DNA of 64,000 nucleotides from contig CAVQYZ010000002.1 in the NCBI GenBank assembly GCA_963718405.1, forward strand, positions 620,001 through 684,000, written 5' to 3'. This document shows positions 35,753-44,056 of the stretch, piece after piece (positions within the stretch are counted from its first letter, which is position 1; every line of letters begins with the position of its first letter). Source of the DNA: Bog-756 sp963718405. GTDB taxonomy: Bacteria; Actinomycetota; Acidimicrobiia; Acidimicrobiales; RAAP-2. The position numbers were made by a program, and so were the translations under genes. Under the pieces are notes generated by a model. The model did no database searches and was not told where the DNA came from. It was given only the letters and a program-made list of their open reading frames with translations.

Positions 35753-37051
35753 ATGGACATCTCGGCCAACGGGCCCCGACCTACCGGTCCCCCAGGGTCT
35801 GGCCGCCCTTCCGGTGACGTGGTCGGCCACGCCCACGACGCCGGTCATGCCCACCACGAACAGGTGACGGTGAGCCTGGTGGGGTCGACCGGGTCCATCG
35901 GCACCCAGGCCCTCGAGGTGGTCGACGCCAGCCGTGGGCGGTTCGAGGTCGTGGCCCTGGGAGCACACCGCTCCGTGGAGATGCTGGCCGCCCAGGCCCG
36001 CCGGTACCGTCCCGAGGTCGTGGCCATCGGCGATGCGGCCCTGGCCGGCGAGCTGTCCCGCTCGCTCCCGCCCGGCATCGAGGTCCTGGTGGGGACCGAG
36101 GGCCTGGCGGCCATCGCCACCTTGGCCCAGGTGGCGGTCAACGGGGTGGTGGGGTTCGCCGGCCTCACGGTGACCATGGCCGCCCTGGAGGCCGGCCGGA
36201 GGTTGGCGCTGGCCAACAAGGAGTCGATCATCGCCGGGGCCCCGGTGGTGCAGCGGGCCCGCCGCACGCCGGGGGCCCAGATCATCCCGGTGGACTCCGA
36301 GCACTGCGCGGTGCATCAGTGCCTGCGGGCCGGAGACCGGGCCGACGTGAGGCGGCTGCTGTTGACGGCCTCGGGCGGGCCGTTCCGGGGCCGCAGCCGC
36401 GAGGAGCTGGCCTCGGTGGGGGTCGAAGAGGCCCTGGTCCATCCGACCTGGTCCATGGGCCCGAAGATCACCGTGGACTCCTCGACCCTGATGAACAAGG
36501 GCCTCGAGGTCATCGAGGCCCACGAGCTGTTCGGCATCCCCTACGACGCCATCGACGTGGTGGTCCACCCCCAGTCGGTGGTGCACTCCATGGTGGAGTT
36601 CACCGACGGGGCGGTGATGGCCCAGCTGTCCATGCCGGACATGCGCCTCCCCATCGGGTACGCCCTGGCCTTTCCGGAGCGACTCTCCACCGCCTTCGGG
36701 GCCATCGACTGGTCGGCGCTGTCCCTGCTCCAGTTCGAGCAGCCCGAACGGGCCCTGTTCCGCTGTCTGGACCTGGCCTACCGGGCCGGGCGGGCCGGCG
36801 ACCTGGCCCCGGCCTGGCTCAACGCCGCCAACGAGGTGGCGGTGGCGGCTTTTCTGGCCGGCCGGATCCCGTGGAGCGCTATCGCCGATGTGGTGGAGGG
36901 CACCCTCGACGGCTACGACCCGCCGGCCGGGGCGATGGCCCCGGGCTCCGGGGCCGAGCGGGAGCGCCAGGTAGGCGAGGTCCTCGAGGCCGACGCTGCG
37001 GCCCGGCGCTCCGCCGAAGCCGTGGTCACCGGGCGGGAGGCGGCGGCATGA
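35753..37051 (+). CDS. dxr: 1-deoxy-D-xylulose 5-phosphate reductoisomerase
   Basis: Dxr catalyses the committed MEP-pathway step to isoprenoids. The 432-residue protein has the NADPH loop VGSTGSIGTQALEV at about 43-56, ALANKESIIAG, PVDSEHCAVHQCL, the SGGPFRG region, and the metal/substrate region HPTWSMGPKITVDSSTLMNKG. The first 35 residues are a non-conserved His/Gly-rich extension. The stop overlaps an ATG (37048) that may be the true start of the next gene; ispG lies two genes on. Confidence 0.96.
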   Translation: MDISANGPRPTGPPGSGRPSGDVVGHAHDAGHAHHEQVTVSLVGSTGSIGTQALEVVDASRGRFEVVALGAHRSVEMLAAQARRYRPEVVAIGDAALAGELSRSLPPGIEVLVGTEGLAAIATLAQVAVNGVVGFAGLTVTMAALEAGRRLALANKESIIAGAPVVQRARRTPGAQIIPVDSEHCAVHQCLRAGDRADVRRLLLTASGGPFRGRSREELASVGVEEALVHPTWSMGPKITVDSSTLMNKGLEVIEAHELFGIPYDAIDVVVHPQSVVHSMVEFTDGAVMAQLSMPDMRLPIGYALAFPERLSTAFGAIDWSALSLLQFEQPERALFRCLDLAYRAGRAGDLAPAWLNAANEVAVAAFLAGRIPWSAIADVVEGTLDGYDPPAGAMAPGSGAERERQVGEVLEADAAARRSAEAVVTGREAAA

Positions 37052-37138
37052 GCGCCATGGCCACCAGGGCCCCGGACCAGCTCCCCTTGGATCCGGGCCC
37101 GCCCGCACCGCGTCCGCGGGGCCAAGTCCACCCAGCGG

Positions 37139-38374
37139 ATGGTGGCCGAGCTCCTCGGGGCCATCGCCGTGATCGTGGTGCTGGCGGTGGCGGCCGGCGC
37201 CGTCGACCTGTTGGTGGTGGTGGTCTCCATCATCGTCATCGTGATGATCCACGAACTGGGCCACTTTTTGGCGGCGAAGCACTCCGGCATGAAAGTCACC
37301 GAGTACTTCGTGGGCTTCGGGCCCCGACTGTGGTCCTTCCGACGAGGGGAGACCGAGTACGGGATCAAGGCCCTCCCCCTCGGGGGGTACGTGAAGATCC
37401 CGGGGATGACCAACCTGGAGGAGGTGGACCCCGCCGACGAGGGGCGCCTGTACCGCGACAAGCCGTTCCACTCACGACTGCTGGTGGCGGTGGCCGGGTC
37501 GGCCATGCACTTCATCATGGCCTTCCTGTTCCTGGTGGCCCTGTTCGCACTGGTCGGTACCCCCAACGACAACCAGGTCCAGGTTCAAGGGGTGGTGGCC
37601 CTGGGCGGGAAGCCCGGCCCAGCGGCTGTGGCCGGGCTACGGGCCGGCGACGTCCTGGTGTCGGTCGACGGGAAGCCCGTCGGGGGCAACGTGGACAACC
37701 TGACGTCGGTCATCCAGAAGCACCCGGGAGTGCCGCTCACCGTGGTGGTGGACCGCAACGGGCGGGACCAGACCCTCAAGGTGACCCCGGTCGACGGGCG
37801 CACCGTGCGTGAAGCCGGGGCCACCCCTCCCAGGGGGACGGCACCGTACGGGGTCATCGGGGTGAGCCTGCAGTCGCCGGTGCAGACCATCGGCGTGCTC
37901 ACGTCGATCTCCTCGGCCGGCTCCACCTTCGGCCACATCGCCTGGGGATCGATCGCCGGATTCGCCCACTTCTTCACCCCCCACGAGATCACCCAGGGGT
38001 TCGACAACGTCACCAGCGCCAAGGCCGCCCACCAGTCCGAGGTGGACGGGACCCGTCCGCTGTCCACCGTGGGGGTGGTCCAGACCGCCGATGACGCCGT
38101 CCACGCCGGGCTGGCGGAGTTCCTGTCCTTCCTGGTGGTCATCAACATCTTCTTCGGGATCTTCAACCTCTTCCCCATGCTGCCGCTGGACGGTGGGCAC
38201 GTGGCCATCGCCGTGTACGAGAAGATCCGTACCGGCCGCCGCAAGGTCATGTACCACGCCGACGTGGCCAAGCTGATGCCCTTCACCTGGCTGTTCATCG
38301 CCTTTCTGGCCGTGCTCATCCTGCCGGCCCTGCTGACCGACATCCTCCACCCCATCGGCAACCCCTTCGGTTGA
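37139..38374 (+). CDS. rip1: Site-2 (M50) intramembrane metalloprotease, RseP/Rip1 type
   Basis: This zinc protease cleaves anti-sigma factors or other single-pass proteins inside the membrane. HELGH (38-42) lies in the first helix pair, a PDZ domain spans about 125-210 (AGLRAGDVLVSVDGKPV), and the second metal motif LDGG is at 350-353. Its place between dxr and ispG is conserved in actinobacteria. The ATG at 37139 opens this frame. However, an ATG at 37048 overlaps the dxr stop, and one extra G in the run 37118-37121 would explain why that frame does not join; joined, the N-terminus would gain about 30 residues. Confidence 0.92.
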   Translation: MVAELLGAIAVIVVLAVAAGAVDLLVVVVSIIVIVMIHELGHFLAAKHSGMKVTEYFVGFGPRLWSFRRGETEYGIKALPLGGYVKIPGMTNLEEVDPADEGRLYRDKPFHSRLLVAVAGSAMHFIMAFLFLVALFALVGTPNDNQVQVQGVVALGGKPGPAAVAGLRAGDVLVSVDGKPVGGNVDNLTSVIQKHPGVPLTVVVDRNGRDQTLKVTPVDGRTVREAGATPPRGTAPYGVIGVSLQSPVQTIGVLTSISSAGSTFGHIAWGSIAGFAHFFTPHEITQGFDNVTSAKAAHQSEVDGTRPLSTVGVVQTADDAVHAGLAEFLSFLVVINIFFGIFNLFPMLPLDGGHVAIAVYEKIRTGRRKVMYHADVAKLMPFTWLFIAFLAVLILPALLTDILHPIGNPFG

Positions 38375-38446
38375 GGCCGGCCCGGGCCGGGCCGCAGGAA
38401 AGGGACCGGGCCCACCGCCGACAGCTGGTCAGAACCGCTTCCGCCC

Positions 38447-38452
38447 TAGCAT
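38447..38452 (+). promoter_or_regulatory. ispG: -10-like element (TAGCAT), leaderless ispG start
   Basis: TAGCAT ends 6 nt before the ATG at 38459. Confidence 0.5.
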
Positions 38453-38458
38453 GGGGTC

Positions 38459-39706
38459 ATGGGACGAACGGCCTGGACCATGACCGAGCGCCGGCCCACC
38501 CGCCGGATCGATGTGGGCGGCGTGCCCGTCGGTGGCGGGGCCCCGATCACCGTGCAGTCGATGACCACCACCAAGACCGCCGACGCCGAAGCGACGCTGT
38601 CCCAGATCTACGCCTTGGCCGCGGCCGGGGCCGACCTGGTGCGGTGCACCTGCAACGAGGAGGCCGCGGCCGAGGGCCTGGCCCGGATCGTGCCCCGGTC
38701 ACCGGTCCCGATCATCGCCGACATCCACTTCCACCACGAGATGGCCCTGGCCGCTCTGGAGGCCGGGGTGCAGGGCCTCCGTCTCAACCCGGGCAACCTC
38801 CGCAAGGAGGCCGAGATCAAGCAGGTGGCGGCCGAGGCCAAGGACCGGGGCGTGCCCATCCGCATCGGGGTCAACGCCGGCTCGCTCCACCCCGACCTGT
38901 ACAAGCGATTCGGCGGGGCCACCCCCGAGGCCCTGGTGGAGTCGGCCCGCATGGAGCTGGCCTTCTTCTCCGAGGTGGGCTTCGACGACGTCAAGATCTC
39001 GGTGAAGGCCTCCTCGGTCCCGTTGATGATCGAGTCGTACCGGCTGGCCTCGGAGACCTTCGACCACCCGCTGCACCTGGGGGTGACCGAAGCCGGACCG
39101 CCTCCGGCCGGCCTGCTCAAGGGCACGGCGGGGATCGCCACCCTGTTGGCCGAGGGGATCGGGGACACCATCCGGTACTCGTTGACCGCCGATCCGGTCG
39201 AAGAGGCCCGGGCCGGCCGTCAGCTGCTGGAGGCCCTCGGACTGCGGGAGCGCAAGGGGCTGGACCTGATCGCCTGCCCCAGCTGTGGCCGGGCCGAGAT
39301 CGATGTCATCGCCGTGGCCAAGGCCGCCCAACTGGCCCTGGAGGACCGCAACCTCCCCATCCAGGTGGCGGTGATGGGCTGCGTGGTCAACGGTCCGGGC
39401 GAAGCCCGCGAGGCCGACCTCGGGATCGCCGCCGGCCGCAAACGGGGTCACCTGTTCATCAAGGGGAAGATCGTCCGGGTGGTCCCCGAGGACGAGATGG
39501 TCGAGGCGCTGGTGGCCGAGGCGGAGAAGCTGGTGGCCGAAGGGGTGGAAGCCCGGTTGGCCGCAGCCGACTCCGGCGCCGAGGCCGAGGCCGAGGCCGA
39601 TCGCCGGGCCCTCATCGACGCCAAGGGTGAGGACGCCAACGCCTCGGAGACCAAGGTGGACCTGATCCGCAAGCGGTACGGCACGGGAGCACAAGAAGGC
39701 TCGTAG
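38459..39706 (+). CDS. ispG: 4-hydroxy-3-methylbut-2-en-1-yl diphosphate synthase (GcpE)
   Basis: IspG is the [4Fe-4S] enzyme of the MEP pathway. The 415-residue protein has ITVQSMTTTKTADAEAT, ADLVRCTCN, IIADIHFHHEMAL, GLRLNPGNL, and the cluster cysteines in ACPSCGR and MGCVVNGPGEA. An Ala/Glu-rich stretch and a basic tail (about 45 residues) extend past the usual C-terminus. It has its own promoter-like element but lies in the dxr-rip1-ispG cluster. Confidence 0.96.
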   Translation: MGRTAWTMTERRPTRRIDVGGVPVGGGAPITVQSMTTTKTADAEATLSQIYALAAAGADLVRCTCNEEAAAEGLARIVPRSPVPIIADIHFHHEMALAALEAGVQGLRLNPGNLRKEAEIKQVAAEAKDRGVPIRIGVNAGSLHPDLYKRFGGATPEALVESARMELAFFSEVGFDDVKISVKASSVPLMIESYRLASETFDHPLHLGVTEAGPPPAGLLKGTAGIATLLAEGIGDTIRYSLTADPVEEARAGRQLLEALGLRERKGLDLIACPSCGRAEIDVIAVAKAAQLALEDRNLPIQVAVMGCVVNGPGEAREADLGIAAGRKRGHLFIKGKIVRVVPEDEMVEALVAEAEKLVAEGVEARLAAADSGAEAEAEADRRALIDAKGEDANASETKVDLIRKRYGTGAQEGS

Positions 39707-39766
39707 GGCCGGGACGTGGTGCGGCCCCGGGCCCGGCCGCTTCCCGAGAACCGACCGACCGGCCGG

Positions 39767-39772
39767 TAGCAT
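39767..39772 (+). promoter_or_regulatory. proS: -10-like element (TAGCAT) before proS
   Basis: TAGCAT ends 8 nt before the proS ATG, suggesting a leaderless or near-leaderless mRNA. Confidence 0.45.
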
Positions 39773-39780
39773 CGCCGGCC

Positions 39781-41508
39781 ATGCGCATGTCCCGCCTCCT
39801 GGTCCGCACCCTGCGTGAGGCGCCGGCCGACGCCGAGGTGGCCAGTCATCAGCTGCTGGTCCGCGCCGGGTACATCCGGAGAGTGGCGTCGGGGGTCTAC
39901 ACCTACCTACCGCTGGGTCTGCGGGTGCTCCACCGGGTGGAGCGGGTGATCAGGGAGGAGCTCGACGCCGCCGGATGCCAGGAGCTCCTGCTGCCGGCCC
40001 TCCACCCCATCGAGCTGTGGGAGCAGTCGGGCCGGGCCGCCCTGTTCGGGAGCGACTCGTTACCGGCCATGACCGTGGAGGCCCGGGGTGGGACCTTCGT
40101 GCTCGGTCCCACCCACGAGGAGGTGGCCACGGTGACGGTGGGCGCCGAAGTGGACTCCTACCGCCAGCTTCCCCTCAGCGTCTACCAGATCCAGGTCAAG
40201 TTCCGCGACGAGGCCCGCCCCCGGTTCGGGCTGTTGCGCACCCGCGAGCTGATCATGGCTGACGCCTACTCGTTCGACGCGGGCCCCGAGGCCATGCAGC
40301 TCTCGTACCAGAAGGTGTTCGACGCCTACCTCCAGATCTTCGGGCGCCTGGAGCTCGGGGTGGTACCGGTCGAGGCGGCCTCGGGGGCCATGGGCGGCGA
40401 GGTCAACCACGAGTTCATGGTGCCCTCCCCGGTAGGGGAGGACCACTTCGTCTCCTGCCCGTCGTGCGGGTACGCCGCCAACGTCGAGGCTGCCACCCGC
40501 TCGGTTCCCGACGTCGACCCGAGGGTCAACGGGCCGTCGGCGGACGACGCCGTGGCCGGGCCCATGGCCGAGCACCACACCCCGGACCGGCCGGGGATCA
40601 CCGACGTGGTCGAGTTCTTCTCCGACGCCGGGGTGGTGGCCTCCGACCTGCTCAAGAGCATGGCGGTCTTCGACCATCAGGGGCAGCCCACCCTGCTCCT
40701 GGTCCCCGGCGACCGGGAGGCCCGGCTGCCGGGAGGTTGGCGGTTGTTCGAGGAGGCCGAGTTCGACGGGTATCCATCGTTGGTCAAGGGGTACATCGGT
40801 CCGGTCGGTCAGCACCATCACGGGTTGCGGGTGGTAGCGGACCTCGGGGTAGCCCGACCCGGCCCCTGGATCGTGGGGGCCGGCCGGAAGGACCACCACC
40901 TGACCGGAGCGCTGCTCGGGCGGGACTTCACCGTGGACGAGTGGGGCTCGTTCGCCGAGGTGGAGGAAGGCGACACCTGCCCGCACTGCGCCGGGTCCCT
41001 GGCGTTGGTCCGTTCGGTGGAGGCGGCCCACACCTTCCAGTTAGGTCGTAAGTACTCCGAAGTCATGCCGGGCTCGACCTTCGTGACCGAGGACGGGGAC
41101 GAGGCCCCGTTCTCGATGGGCTGCTACGGGATGGGCGTGAGCCGGCTGCTGGCGGTGGTGGCTGAGGAGCACCACGATGACCGTGGCCTGGCCTGGCCCG
41201 TCGAAGCCGCTCCGTACCCGGTCCACCTGCTGGCCCTGGGCGGGGGACGTTCCCCCGAGGTGGCCGAGGCGGCGGACCACCTCCACCGGCGGTTCGTCGA
41301 CGCCGGGATCGGCATCCTCTACGACGACCGGGACGTGTCCCCGGGGGTCAAGTTCACCGACGCCGATCTGATGGGCATCCCGGTTCGGTTGGTGGTCGGG
41401 GCCAAGGGAGTGGCCAGAGGGATCGTCGAGTGGCGCTCCCGCTCCACCGGCGAGGAACGGGAGCTGGCCCTGGACAGCCCGGTGGAGGACCTGTTCGGGA
41501 GGGCGTGA
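39781..41508 (+). CDS. proS: Prolyl-tRNA synthetase (bacterial type, with editing domain)
   Basis: The 575-residue class II synthetase has the start MRMSRLLVRTLREAPADAE, motif 2 (VKFRDEARPRFGLLRTRELIMADAYSF read across 200-280 nt), the INS editing domain in the middle (about 220-400) and the C-terminal anticodon-binding domain (LGGGRSPEVAEAAD, YDDRDVSPGVKFTDADLMGIP). Length matches the long bacterial form. It attaches proline to tRNA-Pro. Downstream is the rimP promoter and leader. Confidence 0.96.
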   Translation: MRMSRLLVRTLREAPADAEVASHQLLVRAGYIRRVASGVYTYLPLGLRVLHRVERVIREELDAAGCQELLLPALHPIELWEQSGRAALFGSDSLPAMTVEARGGTFVLGPTHEEVATVTVGAEVDSYRQLPLSVYQIQVKFRDEARPRFGLLRTRELIMADAYSFDAGPEAMQLSYQKVFDAYLQIFGRLELGVVPVEAASGAMGGEVNHEFMVPSPVGEDHFVSCPSCGYAANVEAATRSVPDVDPRVNGPSADDAVAGPMAEHHTPDRPGITDVVEFFSDAGVVASDLLKSMAVFDHQGQPTLLLVPGDREARLPGGWRLFEEAEFDGYPSLVKGYIGPVGQHHHGLRVVADLGVARPGPWIVGAGRKDHHLTGALLGRDFTVDEWGSFAEVEEGDTCPHCAGSLALVRSVEAAHTFQLGRKYSEVMPGSTFVTEDGDEAPFSMGCYGMGVSRLLAVVAEEHHDDRGLAWPVEAAPYPVHLLALGGGRSPEVAEAADHLHRRFVDAGIGILYDDRDVSPGVKFTDADLMGIPVRLVVGAKGVARGIVEWRSRSTGEERELALDSPVEDLFGRA

Positions 41509-41647
41509 GGATCCCGGAGCCGGGGCCCAGGGGAAGTCGGGCGGGGGCCTGGTCGGTCCGGAACCCGGTTGACGGCGGTATCGGGCGCCCGGTGGGCCCG
41601 GGCCGGTTGTCCACAGGGATTTGGGGCCGAATCCCCACGTCAAAGCG

Positions 41648-41677
41648 TTCACAGGTTCAGGCCCGCGCTGCTATACT
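41648..41677 (+). promoter_or_regulatory. Sigma-70-type promoter of the rimP-nusA-infB operon
   Basis: TTCACA (41648-41653) and TATACT (41672-41677) are separated by 18 bp, the best -35/-10 pair in the window. The predicted start is near 41684, giving a 170-nt leader before rimP. Confidence 0.7.
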
Positions 41678-41718
41678 TTCAGGTCTGCCGTTCGGTTGGA
41701 GTGAGGTGACGCTGCTGG

Positions 41719-41750
41719 AAGCGTGGGCGGACAGCCCACGCTTTTGTTTT
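41719..41750 (+). terminator. Intrinsic terminator inside the rimP-nusA leader (putative attenuator)
   Basis: A perfect 10-bp stem (AAGCGTGGGC/GCCCACGCTT) with loop GGACA is followed by TTGTTTT. It lies downstream of the only good promoter and upstream of rimP, within the predicted leader. Transcription must therefore read through it to express rimP-nusA-infB. Control by NusA or another factor is inference. Confidence 0.75.
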
Positions 41751-41854
41751 GGTCCGGAACGCTTCGATGGAGGGTGCAGAGCAGGTAGCAGTGGGTGGGT
41801 CCACACCGGGTTCACCACCATCGACGGTACGAGACCAGAAAGGAGGCAGCGCAC

Positions 41855-42400
41855 ATGGCCGAGGAGCTAATGGCCGTCCTCCAACCGGTGGTCAACGCCG
41901 CCGACCTGGAGCTGGTCGACGTGGAATTGCGGTCCGGGGTGCTCCTGGTCACCGTGGACCGACCCGGTGGGGTCGATCTGGAGGCTCTGACCGAGGCCAA
42001 CCGGGCGGTGTCGGCGGTGCTGGACGAGCTCGACCCCATCCCCGGCCGGTACTCGCTCGAGGTCTCCAGCCCCGGCGTGGAGCGGACCCTACGTACCCCG
42101 GACCACTTCGCCCGGGCGGTCGGGGAGACCGTCTCGATCAAGACCCGTCCCCAGGTGCCCGGGGAGCGGCGGCTGCGCGGCCGGCTGGTGTCCGCCGACG
42201 CCGAGGGCTTCGAGTTGGCCGTCGAGGGGGAAGACCCGGACAGCCGGCGGCTGGCCTATGCCGACATCGACCGGGCCCGCACGGTCTTCGTCTGGGGACC
42301 CGAGCCGCGGGGCCAGGCCAAGGCCTCACCATCGAACCGCACGACCAGGTCCGTGCAGCCGAAGACCACGGACAAGAGGAAGCAGGTCGTCAACCCATGA
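41855..42400 (+). CDS. rimP: Ribosome maturation factor RimP
   Basis: RimP assists 30S assembly. The 181-residue protein has the two-domain pattern (LELVDVELRSGVLLVTVDRPGGVDLEAL, then YSLEVSSPGVERTLRTPDHFARAVGETV). The ATG at 41855 follows AAAGGAGG. The basic C-terminal tail is longer than usual. The stop overlaps nusA as ATGA. Confidence 0.94.
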   Translation: MAEELMAVLQPVVNAADLELVDVELRSGVLLVTVDRPGGVDLEALTEANRAVSAVLDELDPIPGRYSLEVSSPGVERTLRTPDHFARAVGETVSIKTRPQVPGERRLRGRLVSADAEGFELAVEGEDPDSRRLAYADIDRARTVFVWGPEPRGQAKASPSNRTTRSVQPKTTDKRKQVVNP

Positions 42401-43689
42401 GCAAGCCGAATTTCGAATTCCTCGATGCCCTGGGCCAGATCGCCAGGGACAAGGGGATCTCCGTGGAGACCCTGTTGGACGCCTTGGCCAATGCCCTGGT
42501 GGCCGCCTACAAGCGTCGACCCGATGCCGCCGAGGAGGCGGTGGTCACCATCGACCCCGAGTCGGGTGAGATCCGGGTCTACGGTCAGGAATTGGACGAG
42601 GACGGCAACGTCGTGCGCGAGTGGGACGACACGCCGGACGACTTCGGCCGGATCGCCGCTCAGACCGCCAAGCAGGTCATCCTGCAGCGCATCCGGGAGG
42701 TGGAGCGGGACCTCAAGTACGAGGAGTACGCCGGCCGGGAGGGTGACATCGTGACCGGCATCGTGCAACAGACCGACAACCGCTACACCCTGCTCGACCT
42801 GGGCAAGGTCGAGGCACTGCTGCCCCAGGCGGAGCAGGTCTCCTACGAGCGCTACGAGCACGGCGCCCGCCTCAAGGCCTACATCGTCGAGGTGCGCAAG
42901 ACCACCAAGGGCCCCCAGATCGTCGTCAGCCGCAGCCATCCGGGGCTGATCAAGAGGTTGTTCGAGCTGGAGGTCCCCGAGATCTCCTCGGGTGCCGTGG
43001 AGATCAAGGCCGCGGCCCGCGAGCCCGGCCACCGCACCAAGATCGCCGTGTGGTCGAACGATCCCAACGTGGACCCGGTCGGTGCCTGCGTGGGAGCACG
43101 CGGCTCGAGGGTGCGCATGGTCACCAACGAGTTGCGGGGCGAGCGGGTCGACGTGGTGCCGTTCTCCGACGATCCGGTCGAGCTCATCCAGTCGGCCCTG
43201 GCCCCGGCCCGGGTGCGCGAGGTCCGTTTGGACGACGACACCGGCACGGCCACCGTGATCGTGAGCGATTACCAGCTCTCGCTGGCCATCGGCAAGGAAG
43301 GGCAGAACGCCCGGCTGGCGGCCCGCCTGACCGGGTGGCGCATCGACATCAAGAGTGAGACCCAGCTGGCCGACGAGGAGTCGGGCTATGCCGGCGAGGA
43401 GTGGGCCGAGGGCGAGTGGATCGAGAACGAAGCCGGTGAGATGGTCTGGCAGCCGGCCGGTGGTGGCACGGCGTTGTCCGCCACCGAGTGGTCCCAGGGG
43501 GCCGAGGCCGGCGAGTCGGCCGACGGTGCGTCGGCCGAGGGAGCCGCCGAAGGCGCCGAGGGCGGGGATCCCGCCCCGGAGGTCACCGAGGACGGGGACC
43601 AGGCGGACGACCCGGGCTCCGGAGAGCAGGACTCCGGGGTCCCGGCCGAGGTTTCCGGTGGGGACACGGCCGGGGAGGCTCCGGCATAG
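42397..43689 (+). CDS. nusA: Transcription termination/antitermination factor NusA
   Basis: NusA binds RNA polymerase and controls pausing and termination. The 430-residue protein has the N-terminal polymerase-binding domain (1-125), the S1 domain (GDIVTGIVQQTDN), and KH domains (VGACVGARGSRVRMV, LAIGKEGQNARLAARLTGWRIDI). It then has an acidic, Glu/Ala/Gly-rich tail of about 100 residues in place of the AR repeats, as in actinobacteria. The start is fixed by the ATGA overlap with rimP. Given the terminator in the operon leader, NusA autoregulation is plausible. Confidence 0.97.
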   Translation: MSKPNFEFLDALGQIARDKGISVETLLDALANALVAAYKRRPDAAEEAVVTIDPESGEIRVYGQELDEDGNVVREWDDTPDDFGRIAAQTAKQVILQRIREVERDLKYEEYAGREGDIVTGIVQQTDNRYTLLDLGKVEALLPQAEQVSYERYEHGARLKAYIVEVRKTTKGPQIVVSRSHPGLIKRLFELEVPEISSGAVEIKAAAREPGHRTKIAVWSNDPNVDPVGACVGARGSRVRMVTNELRGERVDVVPFSDDPVELIQSALAPARVREVRLDDDTGTATVIVSDYQLSLAIGKEGQNARLAARLTGWRIDIKSETQLADEESGYAGEEWAEGEWIENEAGEMVWQPAGGGTALSATEWSQGAEAGESADGASAEGAAEGAEGGDPAPEVTEDGDQADDPGSGEQDSGVPAEVSGGDTAGEAPA

Positions 43690-43988
43690 CGCCGATACGG
43701 ACATGCATCGGCTGCCGGGCGAGGGGCCCGGCGGACGAGATGGTCCGGGTGGTCCGCCTGGGTGATGGTCGGCTGGCCGTAGGCCGTACACTGCCAGGGC
43801 GGGGAGCGTGGTTGTGCAGGGACTCAGCCAGTTGTGTCGACCGGGCCGCCAAGCGCGGCGCGTTCGGCCGGGCCCTGCGGTGCGAGGTCGGGAGCGCACA
43901 AGTGGAGCGTTTGAGGTCGGAGCTGCACACCGAGCAGAGCCTGTCGCCGGGGGCGGTGCGGCAGGGCTCGGTTGGGACAGCTCCGTGA
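43686..43988 (+). CDS. ylxR: YlxR-family (DUF448) RNA-binding protein, start unclear
   Basis: The protein has the YlxR signature PIRTCIGCR, LPGRGAWLCRDSASC and KRGAFGRALR, about 95 residues in all. It sits between nusA and infB, its standard place. No ATG, GTG or TTG lies close upstream in frame; the nearest is a GTG at 43488, deep in nusA. The coordinates given begin at an ATA that overlaps the nusA TAG. Either a rare start codon is used or a base in the start is wrong. YlxR-type proteins have been linked to RNase P or transcription regulation. Confidence 0.8.
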   Translation: MAPIRTCIGCRARGPADEMVRVVRLGDGRLAVGRTLPGRGAWLCRDSASCVDRAAKRGAFGRALRCEVGSAQVERLRSELHTEQSLSPGAVRQGSVGTAP

Positions 43989-44056
43989 TGTGCGAGGATA
44001 GAGGGTCGTATGTGCGTATCGGCACCTACGACGTGAAGGAAGGGCAGTAACAGCCG

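Larger units (their letters stand above)
41509..41854 (+). other. 346-bp gap before rimP: promoter, terminator-like leader, no gene
   Basis: No coding frame here looks real. The first 130 bp are GC-rich with no recognised element apart from a single TTGTCCACA (DnaA-box-like, 41607-41615). The rest holds the rimP promoter (41648-41677), a classical intrinsic terminator (41719-41750) and a 100-nt untranslated stretch ending in AAAGGAGG before rimP. Confidence 0.7.

Noticed and set aside
41607..41615. DnaA box (TTGTCCACA)
   Set aside because: A single 9-mer match is expected by chance at this window size, and there is no cluster, dnaA or dnaN nearby.
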